A stretch of DNA of 7,569 nt from an uncultured Wenzhouxiangella sp. (lineage in GTDB: Bacteria; Pseudomonadota; Gammaproteobacteria; Xanthomonadales; Wenzhouxiangellaceae). Positions 1 through 6,695 of the stretch are shown here, in pieces. The position numbers were made by a program, and so were the translations under genes. Position 1 is the first letter of the stretch. Each line of letters opens with the position of its first letter. The DNA is taken from the NCBI GenBank assembly GCA_937876395.1, contig CALEIM010000136.1, positions 1-7,569 of the forward strand, given 5' to 3'. The notes beneath the pieces are model-generated. The model had not been told where the DNA came from. It did no database searches and was given only the letters and a program-made list of their open reading frames with translations.

Positions 1-60
1 TTCCCGTCATTCCATAACGCCAGGGACCGGACCTGTTTCAAGGCACGGGAATTTTACCAC

Positions 61-79
61 AGGAGGCCGGACGCCTCTT
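61..79 (+). other. Small hairpin in the rpe leader
   Basis: AGGAGGC (61-67) can pair with GCCTCTT (73-79) across a 5-nt loop, including one G-U pair. There is no T-tract after it, so it is a poor intrinsic terminator. It could be a remnant terminator of an upstream gene outside the window, a leader structure for rpe, or chance. No clear promoter was recognised in 1-117. Confidence 0.2.
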
Positions 80-117
80 GCAGCCATGCCTGGATTCAGC
101 CGTTTGACGAGACTCTC

Positions 118-777
118 ATGAAACAGCCTGCACTGATCGCCCCATCCATCCTGTCTGCTGACTTCGCCCGCCTTGGGGAAGAGGTCGATAACGTTCTCGC
201 CGCCGGTGCTGACATCGTGCACTTTGACGTGATGGACAACCATTATGTACCCAACCTGACCATTGGGCCCATGGTGTGCGAAGCGCTGCGCAAGCATGGT
301 GTAACCGCACCCATTGATGTGCACCTGATGGTTCGGCCGGTCGATCGCATCATTCCCGACTTTGCCGAAGCCGGCGCCAGCGTGATCAGCTTTCACCCGG
401 AAGCGACGAAACACGTCGACCGCTCGCTGGCGCTGATTCGCGAATCGGGCTGCCAGGCCGGTCTGGTGTTCAATCCGGGCACACCGCTAGACGTGCTTGA
501 ATGGGTTATCGACAAGGTCGACCTGGTGCTGATCATGTCGGTCAATCCCGGCTTCGGCGGCCAGGCTTTCATTCCTGCCGCACTGGCCAAGCTGCGCCAG
601 GCACGCAAGATCATCGACGAATCAGGGCGTGACATCCGGCTCGAAATCGACGGCGGGGTCAAGCCTGGCAACGCCGCTGAAATCCGCGATGCCGGCGCCG
701 ATACTTTGGTAGCCGGCTCGGCCATCTTCGGCGCCGACGACTATGCTCAAGTCATTCGTGCTCTGAAAGGGGAGTGA
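118..777 (+). CDS. rpe: Ribulose-phosphate 3-epimerase
   Basis: Cytosolic enzyme that interconverts D-ribulose 5-phosphate and D-xylulose 5-phosphate in the non-oxidative pentose phosphate pathway (also the Calvin cycle where present). The 219-residue product is a full-length single TIM barrel, close to the usual 220-225. It opens with the family hallmark IAPSILSADFARLGEE (residues 7-22). Metal and catalytic residues expected for the family are visible: H35 and D37 in VHFDVMD, H69 in DVHLMV, and D178 in EIDGGV. The phosphate-binding part includes VNPGFGGQ (142-149) and the C-terminal VAGSAIFG (198-205). The ATG at 118 is chosen because it places the conserved N-terminus correctly; only a weak purine-rich stretch (about 106-113) precedes it. 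The same frame stays open upstream to the window edge, but that part does not look like Rpe. Pentose phosphates feed PRPP and erythrose-4-phosphate, both used in tryptophan synthesis, which fits the trp genes next door. Confidence 0.97.
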   Translation: MKQPALIAPSILSADFARLGEEVDNVLAAGADIVHFDVMDNHYVPNLTIGPMVCEALRKHGVTAPIDVHLMVRPVDRIIPDFAEAGASVISFHPEATKHVDRSLALIRESGCQAGLVFNPGTPLDVLEWVIDKVDLVLIMSVNPGFGGQAFIPAALAKLRQARKIIDESGRDIRLEIDGGVKPGNAAEIRDAGADTLVAGSAIFGADDYAQVIRALKGE

Positions 778-832
778 AAATCTTTGGATCGCAAAGCAGC
801 GAAGCAGCAAAGCCAGCCCGTGTTGAGGCGCT

Positions 833-838
833 TACAAT
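833..838 (+). promoter_or_regulatory. Possible -10 element upstream of trpE
   Basis: TACAAT (5 of 6 matches to TATAAT) lies about 30 nt before the trpE start in the rpe-trpE gap. No good -35 is found at the standard distance: TTGAGG at 823-828 is much too close. If used, the leader would be only about 23 nt. The trp genes could instead be read through from rpe, because no terminator is visible between the two. Confidence 0.3.
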
Positions 839-867
839 AGCCGGCCTGCTCACACCCCGAGACGATC

Positions 868-2342
868 GTGGACTCCACCCGTTTTCAGCAGCTCGCCGCT
901 ACAGGCTACAACCGCATTCCGGTCTGGCGCTCGATCGCGGCTGATCTCGATACCCCGCTGTCGGTCTATTTGAAGCTGGTCGACGGCCCCAACGCATTTT
1001 TGCTGGAATCGGTCGAAGGCGGTGAAAGTTGGGGTCGCTACTCGATCATCGGTCTGCCGTGCCGGCGCGCCTGGCGGGCCAGCGGTCGCAGATTCGAATC
1101 GCTGGAATACGGCCGCGTGACCGGGCATGCCGACGATGTCGATCCACTGGCTGAAATTGACCGGCTTGTGCAAAGCCGCAAGGCCCCCGAGCTGGCCGAG
1201 CTGCCGGGTTTTACCGGCGGCCTGGTCGGCTATTTCGCCTATGAAACGGTCGCACATCTGGAGCCTGGGCTGGATTTTTCAGCCAAGCCCGACGAGCTGG
1301 GTCTGCCCGAGATTCTCTTGCTCGAAGCCCAAGAGCTGGCCGTGTTCGACAACCTGGCCGGTCGGCTTTATCTGATCGTCAATGCCGACCCGGACGAAGC
1401 ACAGGCCTGGAACAGCGCCAACCGAAGGCTCGACCAGCTCGTTCACCGCCTGCGCTGCGGCTCGCCGGGCTATCCGCCGCCGTCGGATATTGAGGCCCCC
1501 GGGGAGGGTGATTTTCGTTTCGGCTTCAGGGAAACCGATTTCAAGAACGCGGTCGCGCGCATCAAGGACTACATTCTTGCCGGCGACACCATGCAGGTGG
1601 TGCTTTCCCAGCGCATGAGCGTTGATCTGGCGGCCCGGCCGCTTGACGTCTATCGAGCCCTCAGAAGTCTGAATCCATCACCTTATATGTACTTTTTCGA
1701 CTTTGGCGATTTTCAGGTGGTCGGTTCCTCGCCGGAAGTGCTGGTGCGTGTGTCTGGCAACGAGGCCATGGTCCGGCCGATCGCCGGCACCCGCCCACGG
1801 GGCAAAACCGCTGAGGAAGACCGCCGTCTGGAAGCCGAACTCAAGGCCGATCCCAAGGAGCTGGCCGAGCACCTGATGCTGATTGATCTGGGCCGCAACG
1901 ACATAGGCCGCATCGCGGCCACCGGCTCGGTGAAGCTGACCGATCGCATGGTCATCGAGCGTTATTCGCACGTCATGCATCTGGTATCGGAAGTACACGG
2001 CGAGCTGGCCGATGAGATGAGCGCGATTGACGTGCTGCGTGCCACTTTTCCGGCGGGCACACTTTCAGGCGCGCCAAAGGTGCGCGCCATGGAAATCCTC
2101 AATGAACTTGAGCCGGTTCGCCGCGGAGTCTACGCCGGCGCGGTCGGCCATCTGGACTGGCACGGCAATGCGGATCTGGCCATTGCCATCCGCACCGCCA
2201 TCGTGAAGGATCAAACCCTGCATCTGCAGGCCGGCGCCGGCATCGTGGCCGACTCCGACCCGCAGGCCGAATGGGAAGAAACCATGAACAAGGGCCGGGC
2301 GCTGATCCGCGCCGTGGCCGAAGCAGGCGGAGGATTGCACCG

Positions 2343-2346
<4 letters not shown>
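868..2346 (+). CDS. trpE: Anthranilate synthase component I (aminase subunit)
   Basis: Catalyses the first committed step of tryptophan synthesis, chorismate to anthranilate, using ammonia delivered by TrpG; cytosolic. The 492-residue product is full length. The N-terminal domain (about 20-165) carries LLES (45-48), the segment that in TrpE enzymes helps form the tryptophan feedback site, followed by GGESWGRYSIIG (51-62). The chorismate-binding domain (about 222-485) shows PIAGTRPRGKT (304-314), LIDLGRNDIGRI (338-349), AGTLSGAPKVRAMEIL (396-411) and QAGAGIVADSDP (454-465). Motif conservation suggests an active enzyme, probably inhibited by tryptophan. The N-terminal pattern (GYNRIP...DTPLS.YLKL) resembles Pseudomonas TrpE. 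The start is GTG at 868 with a weak Shine-Dalgarno region (CGAGACGA). No upstream leader peptide rich in Trp codons is seen. Its TGA overlaps the trpG ATG. PabB is a relative, but the Trp-site motif and trp neighbours favour TrpE. Confidence 0.96.
2329..2333 (+). promoter_or_regulatory. Shine-Dalgarno of trpG, inside the end of trpE
   Basis: GGAGG ends 9 nt before the ATG at 2343. This strong site fixes the trpG start at 2343 rather than an in-frame ATG at 2271, which would add 24 residues ahead of the conserved MKVLMIDNYDSFTYN N-terminus. Confidence 0.85.
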
Positions 2347-2923
<577 letters not shown>

Positions 2924-2927
<4 letters not shown>

Positions 2928-3943
2928 GCGCGATCAGACTGGCCTTGAGCGAGCTTGCCGACGGTCGTGATCTGGACGGCGAACGGATGACTTGCACGAT
3001 GCGCGAGATCATGTCCGGTCAGGCCGACCCGGCCCAGATCGGCGCGCTGCTGATGGCGTTGCGCATCAAGGGCGAAACCGCCGCCGAGATTGGCGCGGCG
3101 GCCAGGGTCATGCGCGAGTTTGCCGAGCGCGTCGAAATTGATCGCGAGGGTCTGACCGATATTGTCGGCACCGGCGGCGACGGCAGTTCACTGTTCAACA
3201 TTTCCACTGCCTCGGCTTTCGCCGCAGCCGCCGCGGGGGTGCGCATTGCCAAGCACGGCAACCGCTCGGTATCGAGCCAGTCCGGGGCGGCCGATGCGCT
3301 GGAAGCCGCTGGCTGTCGTCTGGACCTGAGCCCGTCCGAGGTCAAGACTCTGATCGACGAGCTGGGAGTGGGGTTTTTGTTCGCCCCCCAGCACCACACC
3401 GCCATGCGACATGCCATTGGTCCGCGCAAGGCACTGGGCCTGCGCACCCTGTTCAACCTGCTCGGTCCGCTGACCAATCCGGCTGCCGCACCCAACCAGG
3501 TGCTGGGCGTGTTTTGTCCCGAACTGCTGATGCCGCTCGCCGAGGTCATGCGCAGCCTTGGCAGTCGCCACGTGCTGGTCGTACACAGTGCCGACGGGCT
3601 TGACGAAATTTCCATCGCCGCACCGACCCGGGCGGCAGAGCTGAAAAACGGCGAAATTCGCGAGCTTGAAATTCGCCCCGAAGACTACGCCATCCGGCAC
3701 GGCAGTCTGGACGACTTGCGGGTCAACGGTGCCGCCGAAAGCCTGGCCATGATCGAACATGCCCTGGGTGGTCAGCCCGGCCCGGCTGCCGATATGGTTG
3801 CGCTCAACGCCGGAGCGGCCATCCATGTGTCCGGCCAGGCCGATAGCCTGGCCGACGGTATCAACCAGGCGCGGGCCATCCTGTCCACCGGCGCCGGCCT
3901 GGAACGTCTGCGCCAATACGCCGCACGGAGCCGCGCGCTGTGA
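2924..3943 (+). CDS. trpD: Anthranilate phosphoribosyltransferase
   Basis: Transfers the phosphoribosyl group of PRPP to anthranilate, the second step of the tryptophan pathway; the family is typically a cytosolic homodimer. The 339-residue product is full length. After a small helical N-terminal domain (about 1-70) it shows the PRPP-binding glycine-rich loop DIVGTGGDG (79-87), FNIST (91-95), the phosphate/anthranilate segment KHGNRSVSSQSGAAD (110-124), GPRKALGLRT.FNLLGPLTNPA (166-187), and the metal-binding DGLDE (224-228, acidic pair D227-E228). All expected motifs are intact. The ATG at 2924 overlaps the trpG stop by 4 nt; a modest purine run (GGAA, 2912-2915) precedes it by 8 nt, so expression probably depends on translation from trpG. 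The TGA overlaps the trpC GTG start in the same way. Confidence 0.97.
3927..3930 (+). promoter_or_regulatory. Shine-Dalgarno supporting the GTG start of trpC
   Basis: GGAG within the last codons of trpD lies 9 nt before the GTG at 3940. This spacing supports the non-ATG start; no in-frame ATG gives the expected N-terminus. Confidence 0.7.
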
Positions 3944-4731
3944 GTGCCGATATCCTCCAACAGATCCTGGCGGCCAAGGCCGATGAGGTTGCACGCCGCC
4001 GCTCCGATCGTTCGCTTGCTGAACTCAAAGCCATCGTCGCTGACATGCCGCCGACACGGGACTTTGCCGGCGAATTGAGAACCCGAGCCGCAGCCAGCAG
4101 TGATGCCGTTATCGCCGAGATCAAACGCGCCTCACCGTCGGCTGGCATCATCCGCCGTGATTTTGATCCGGCAAGCATCGCCCAAAGCTATCAGGCCGGT
4201 GGCGCAAGCTGTCTTTCGGTGCTGACCGATGAAGGTTTTTTTGGCGGTCAGACCGCCTTTCTGGTCGAGGCCCGCAAAGCCTGCCGCCTGCCGGTGCTTA
4301 GAAAGGATTTCATTATCGATCCCTGGCAGGTCATCGAAACCCGGGCCATCGGCGCCGATGCCCTGCTGCTGATTGTCGCCGCGCTCAACGACGATCAGCT
4401 CGCCGAACTGTCTGGGCTGGGCCGCGAACTGGGCCTGGCGGTTCTGGTAGAAGTTCACGACGGGGGGGAAATGGAACGCGCCCTGGCCGTCCCCGGTGAT
4501 TTGATCGGCATCAACAATCGTGACCTGCACCGCTTCGTCACCGACCTGGGCACCACCTTGCGACTGGCGCCGATGGTGCCAAAGAGCCGCTTGATCATTT
4601 CCGAAAGCGGCATCCACACTGCGGCCGACATCCAGCGCCTGCAGGATGCAGGGATTGGCGCCTTCCTGATCGGCGAATCACTGATGCGTCAGACTGATCC
4701 CGGCCAGGCCCTGGCCCGGCTGATTGCCTGA
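3940..4731 (+). CDS. trpC: Indole-3-glycerol phosphate synthase
   Basis: Closes the ring of CdRP with loss of CO2 and water to form indole-3-glycerol phosphate, the substrate of tryptophan synthase. The 263-residue product is a monofunctional TIM barrel; TrpF is not fused to it, unlike E. coli. It opens with the typical ILQQILAAKADEVARRR segment. Conserved active-site positions are visible: E60 and K62 in AEIKRASPSAG, K122 in VLRKDFIID, E171 in VLVEVHD, N192 in GINNRDL, and E222/S223 in IISESGI. The phosphate-binding end includes AFLIGESLMR (241-250). Translation starts at GTG 3940, overlapping the trpD stop (GTGA). It is the last gene of this operon; trpF and trpBA must be elsewhere if the pathway is complete. 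Its stop codon lies 9 bp from that of the convergent regulator gene. Confidence 0.97.
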   Translation: MSADILQQILAAKADEVARRRSDRSLAELKAIVADMPPTRDFAGELRTRAAASSDAVIAEIKRASPSAGIIRRDFDPASIAQSYQAGGASCLSVLTDEGFFGGQTAFLVEARKACRLPVLRKDFIIDPWQVIETRAIGADALLLIVAALNDDQLAELSGLGRELGLAVLVEVHDGGEMERALAVPGDLIGINNRDLHRFVTDLGTTLRLAPMVPKSRLIISESGIHTAADIQRLQDAGIGAFLIGESLMRQTDPGQALARLIA

Positions 4732-4744
4732 TTTACCCAATCAG
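4728..4744. terminator. Small inverted repeat at the trpC / regulator convergent junction
   Basis: CTGATT (4728-4733) and AATCAG (4739-4744) form a perfect 6-bp stem with a 5-nt loop. The stem contains the TGA stops of both convergent genes. It could act as a weak bidirectional terminator, but the stem is short and AT-rich and no T-tract follows on either strand. A further CTGATT copy lies at 4720-4725. No better terminator was seen at this junction. Confidence 0.25.
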
Positions 4745-5382
4745 CTTTCGGGCTCAAGGTGTGCAGGATCGCTGGCGACGGCGTGCAGCGTCAGGTCGAG
4801 TGCGGCCAGGCCGTGGCGTTTGAGGTCGATGTGGTGAGGGTCGAGCAGATGCATGCGCAGTGCGCCGGAGATGACGAAATGCAGGCTGCGCGCGCAGCTT
4901 TCGGGCTCCATGCCCGGGCGCAGGTGCCCCAATGCCGCAGCGTGTGCGAATGCGGCCAGGATACGGGCATGGGTCTTGTGCATGCCCGCCTTGCGCAGGT
5001 CGCTGATTGCATCGCCCTCGGCCGGGGTTTCGCAGCGCAGCTCGATCAGTTCGATCACGCTGCGCAGCCGCGGTGTGTCGGCCAGGTTGGCAAAGGAGGA
5101 GTGCAATAGATCGCGCAGGTCGCGCAGCGGCGTGCTGCCATCGGCACGCGAGACGCGTTCCAGGCCGTGGAAGAAAGGTACGCTGACGCGGTTGATGACC
5201 TCGTCGACCACTTCGGCCTTGTTCTTGAAGTGCCAGTACACTGCGCCTCGCGTGACGCCGGCACGGGTGGCAATGGCCTCCAGGCTGGTGCGGGCGACAC
5301 CCAGTTCGAGCAGGCAATCTTCTGCCGCGTTGAGGATGCTTTCGCGCGTTTCCTGAGCATCTTCTCTGGTTTTGCGTACCAT
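4741..5382 (-). CDS. acrR: TetR-family repressor of RND efflux (AcrR/TtgR type)
   Basis: Predicted DNA-binding repressor that releases its operator when a hydrophobic drug-like ligand binds the C-terminal pocket. The 213-residue product matches the family length. The N-terminus VRKTREDAQETRESIL (2-17) and the helix-turn-helix region (about 32-52, with TSLEAIA and GVTRGAVYWHFKNK) are the closest-looking parts to E. coli AcrR (MARKT..AQETR, GVTRGAIYWHFK) and P. putida TtgR. The C-terminal ligand domain (about 60-205) is more divergent, as usual, so the inducer cannot be named. It is divergent from an AcrA/AcrB-type gene pair, with a palindrome in the shared intergenic region, so it most likely represses the pump and perhaps itself. 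The ATG at 5382 fits the family N-terminus; no clear Shine-Dalgarno precedes it (upstream minus-strand text is GAACTAGACA), which may mean low expression. Confidence 0.93.
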   Translation of the reverse strand: MVRKTREDAQETRESILNAAEDCLLELGVARTSLEAIATRAGVTRGAVYWHFKNKAEVVDEVINRVSVPFFHGLERVSRADGSTPLRDLRDLLHSSFANLADTPRLRSVIELIELRCETPAEGDAISDLRKAGMHKTHARILAAFAHAAALGHLRPGMEPESCARSLHFVISGALRMHLLDPHHIDLKRHGLAALDLTLHAVASDPAHLEPES

Positions 5383-5420
5383 TGTCTAGTTCACCAATGA
5401 AATTGTGTTGCGAATGGTTC

Positions 5421-5450
5421 TTGACCAACATACATACATGTATGTATAGT
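5421..5450 (+). promoter_or_regulatory. Sigma70-type promoter of the efflux operon
   Basis: TTGACC (5421-5426, 5 of 6 to TTGACA) and TATAGT (5445-5450, 5 of 6 to TATAAT) are separated by 18 nt and face the membrane-fusion gene. Transcription would begin near 5457, leaving a leader of about 80 nt. The operator palindrome fills the spacer and overlaps the -10, so bound repressor should block RNA polymerase. A minus-strand promoter for the regulator is not obvious. Confidence 0.7.
5430..5447. promoter_or_regulatory. Palindromic operator, probable AcrR/TtgR-type binding site
   Basis: ATACATACATGTATGTAT is a perfect 18-bp inverted repeat centred between 5438 and 5439. It lies between the divergent regulator and pump genes, inside the pump promoter. 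From memory, the E. coli AcrR site has TACATACAT and ATGTATGTA arms around a 6-nt centre; here the same arms are fused so that they share the central AT, making the site 8 bp shorter. Binding by the neighbouring regulator is inferred, not shown. Confidence 0.75.
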
Positions 5451-5477
5451 ACGCCGTCCAAACAGTGCATGTCCAGC

Positions 5478-5493
5478 GCCGGCTCTTTCCGGC
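5478..5493 (+). other. Small hairpin in the leader of the membrane-fusion gene
   Basis: GCCGG (5478-5482) pairs with CCGGC (5489-5493) across a CTCTTT loop, within the predicted untranslated leader of the pump operon. No T-tract follows closely. It may be chance in GC-rich DNA, or may affect mRNA folding or stability. Confidence 0.2.
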
Positions 5494-5523
5494 CCGGGCG
5501 TTCTCCTTATTTCAGCCTCCAAC

Positions 5524-5530
5524 AAGGTAG
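5524..5530 (+). promoter_or_regulatory. Shine-Dalgarno of the membrane-fusion gene
   Basis: AAGGTAG ends 5 nt before the ATG at 5536. It supports this start, which also gives a sensible lipoprotein signal peptide. Confidence 0.65.
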
Positions 5531-5535
5531 CCCTC

Positions 5536-6690
5536 ATGGCCACGTTCCTCCGAAATCTCGCCCTGCCATTGATTGGCGTGCTCGCCATTGTCGTGCTGAC
5601 TGCATGTGGCACGGAAGAGGTGGGCGGCCCACCGCCGCTGCCCGCCGTGACGGTCGCCGTGCTGGACGCGCAGGATGTAACGCTCACCCGGGAACTGCCG
5701 GGCCGCACCAGTGCCTGGCTAGTGGCTGAAGTCCGGCCCCAGGTCAGCGGCCTGATCAGCGAGCGCCTGTTTACCGAAGGCACCGAAGTCGAGGCCGGCG
5801 AGCCGCTGTATCAGATCGACGATGCTACCTATCGCGCCGCTGCCAACAGCGCCCAAGCCCAGTTGCGCCGTGCCGAGGCCGCCGCTGAGGCCGAGCAGCT
5901 ACGTGCCGACCGGGTCGCCCAGCTGATCCGTACCAATGCTGTCAGTCAGCAAGACCTTGACAATGCCATGGCCAGTCTGCGCGTCGCCCAGGCCGATGTG
6001 GGTGCCGCACAGGCGGCGCTGGATGCTGCCAACGTGACCTTGGGCCATGCCATGATTGTCGCGCCGATCAGTGGCCGCATCGGCCGCTCCTCGGTGACGG
6101 CCGGCGCGCTGGTCACCGCCAACCAGCCGCAGGCGCTGGCCACGGTGCAGCAGCTTGATCCGATCTACGTCGACCTCACCCAATCCGCCAGCGAGCTGCT
6201 GGACCTGCGCCGCGCCCTGTCCGACGGCAGCCTGGAGAGCACCGATGGCATGCCGGTGACGATCCTGCTGGAGGATGGCAGTGAGTACGCGCACGCCGGC
6301 AGCCTCAAGTTTTCCGAGGTGGCCGTAGATCCCAGCACCGGCAGCTTTGCCCTGCGTGTCGAGGTGCCCAATCCCGACCACGTACTGATGCCAGGCATGT
6401 ACGTGCGTGCGGTGATTGGCAGCGGCGTGCGCCAGGGCGCGATCCTGGTGCCGCAGCGTGGCGTGGCGCGAGATCCCAGGGGTAACACCAGTGTGATGTT
6501 GGTCAACGCTGAGGGCGTGGTAGAGAACCGGCCGGTGACGGTCAGCCGCACGATCGGTGATCGTTGGCTGGTCGAGTCCGGTCTGGCGGTCGGCGACCGG
6601 GTGGTCGTGGAGGGTCTGCAGAAGATCGAGGCGGGCGCGGCCGTTGACGTGACTGAAACCGTGAACGCCGCACCGGTCGGCCAGGAGTAA
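5536..6690 (+). CDS. acrA: RND efflux periplasmic adaptor (membrane-fusion lipoprotein, AcrA/MexA type)
   Basis: Periplasmic adaptor linking an RND pump in the inner membrane to a TolC/OprM-type outer-membrane channel. The 384-residue product has the usual length. A lipoprotein signal covers residues 1-23 with lipobox LTAC, so C24 should be lipidated and the mature protein anchored in the inner membrane. Then come a beta start (about 36-58), the first lipoyl half (62-95, AEVRPQVSGLIS...LYQID), an alanine-rich alpha-helical hairpin (about 98-165) that would contact the outer-membrane channel, the second lipoyl half (166-200, APISGRIGRSSVTAGALVTANQ), a beta-barrel domain (about 205-295, with DPSTGSFALRVEVPNP and LMPGMYVRA), and a membrane-proximal domain to the end. 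All parts are intact. The gene ends 5 nt before the pump gene, so they form one operon. No outer-membrane channel gene is visible; it may follow the pump beyond the window or be encoded elsewhere. Confidence 0.95.
   Translation: MATFLRNLALPLIGVLAIVVLTACGTEEVGGPPPLPAVTVAVLDAQDVTLTRELPGRTSAWLVAEVRPQVSGLISERLFTEGTEVEAGEPLYQIDDATYRAAANSAQAQLRRAEAAAEAEQLRADRVAQLIRTNAVSQQDLDNAMASLRVAQADVGAAQAALDAANVTLGHAMIVAPISGRIGRSSVTAGALVTANQPQALATVQQLDPIYVDLTQSASELLDLRRALSDGSLESTDGMPVTILLEDGSEYAHAGSLKFSEVAVDPSTGSFALRVEVPNPDHVLMPGMYVRAVIGSGVRQGAILVPQRGVARDPRGNTSVMLVNAEGVVENRPVTVSRTIGDRWLVESGLAVGDRVVVEGLQKIEAGAAVDVTETVNAAPVGQE
6683..6687 (+). promoter_or_regulatory. Shine-Dalgarno of the RND pump gene
   Basis: AGGAG within the last codons of the adaptor gene lies 8 nt before the ATG at 6696. 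It sets the pump start and suggests coupled translation. Confidence 0.85.
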
Positions 6691-6695
6691 GCGTC

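Noticed and set aside
1..117. Frame open from the window edge into rpe, suggesting a longer Rpe or a fused upstream gene
   Set aside because: The upstream translation has no resemblance to Rpe, whose conserved N-terminus begins right after the ATG at 118; the open frame is short and easily chance in GC-rich DNA.
2271..2342. Upstream in-frame ATG that would extend TrpG by 24 residues
   Set aside because: It lies inside trpE, the added residues are not part of the TrpG family, and a strong GGAGG is correctly placed for the ATG at 2343.
3188..3994. Long minus-strand open frame (268 codons) opposite trpD
   Set aside because: It is antisense to a fully conserved trpD and its composition is that expected of a shadow frame; no domain is recognisable.
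5386..5392. CTAGTTC resembling part of a TrpR operator half-site
   Set aside because: It is too short, has no matching second arm, and lies before the efflux regulator rather than a trp gene.
4754..5470. Alternative 238-codon minus-strand frame over the regulator gene
   Set aside because: It is in a different frame from the clear TetR-family protein, is rich in Arg/Pro/His as out-of-frame GC-rich translations are, and would place its start upstream of the operator.
5478..5510. GC hairpin followed by TTCTCCTTATTT as an intrinsic terminator or attenuator before acrA
   Set aside because: The stem is only 5 bp and the following pyrimidine run is interrupted and too far from the stem; kept only as a low-confidence hairpin.
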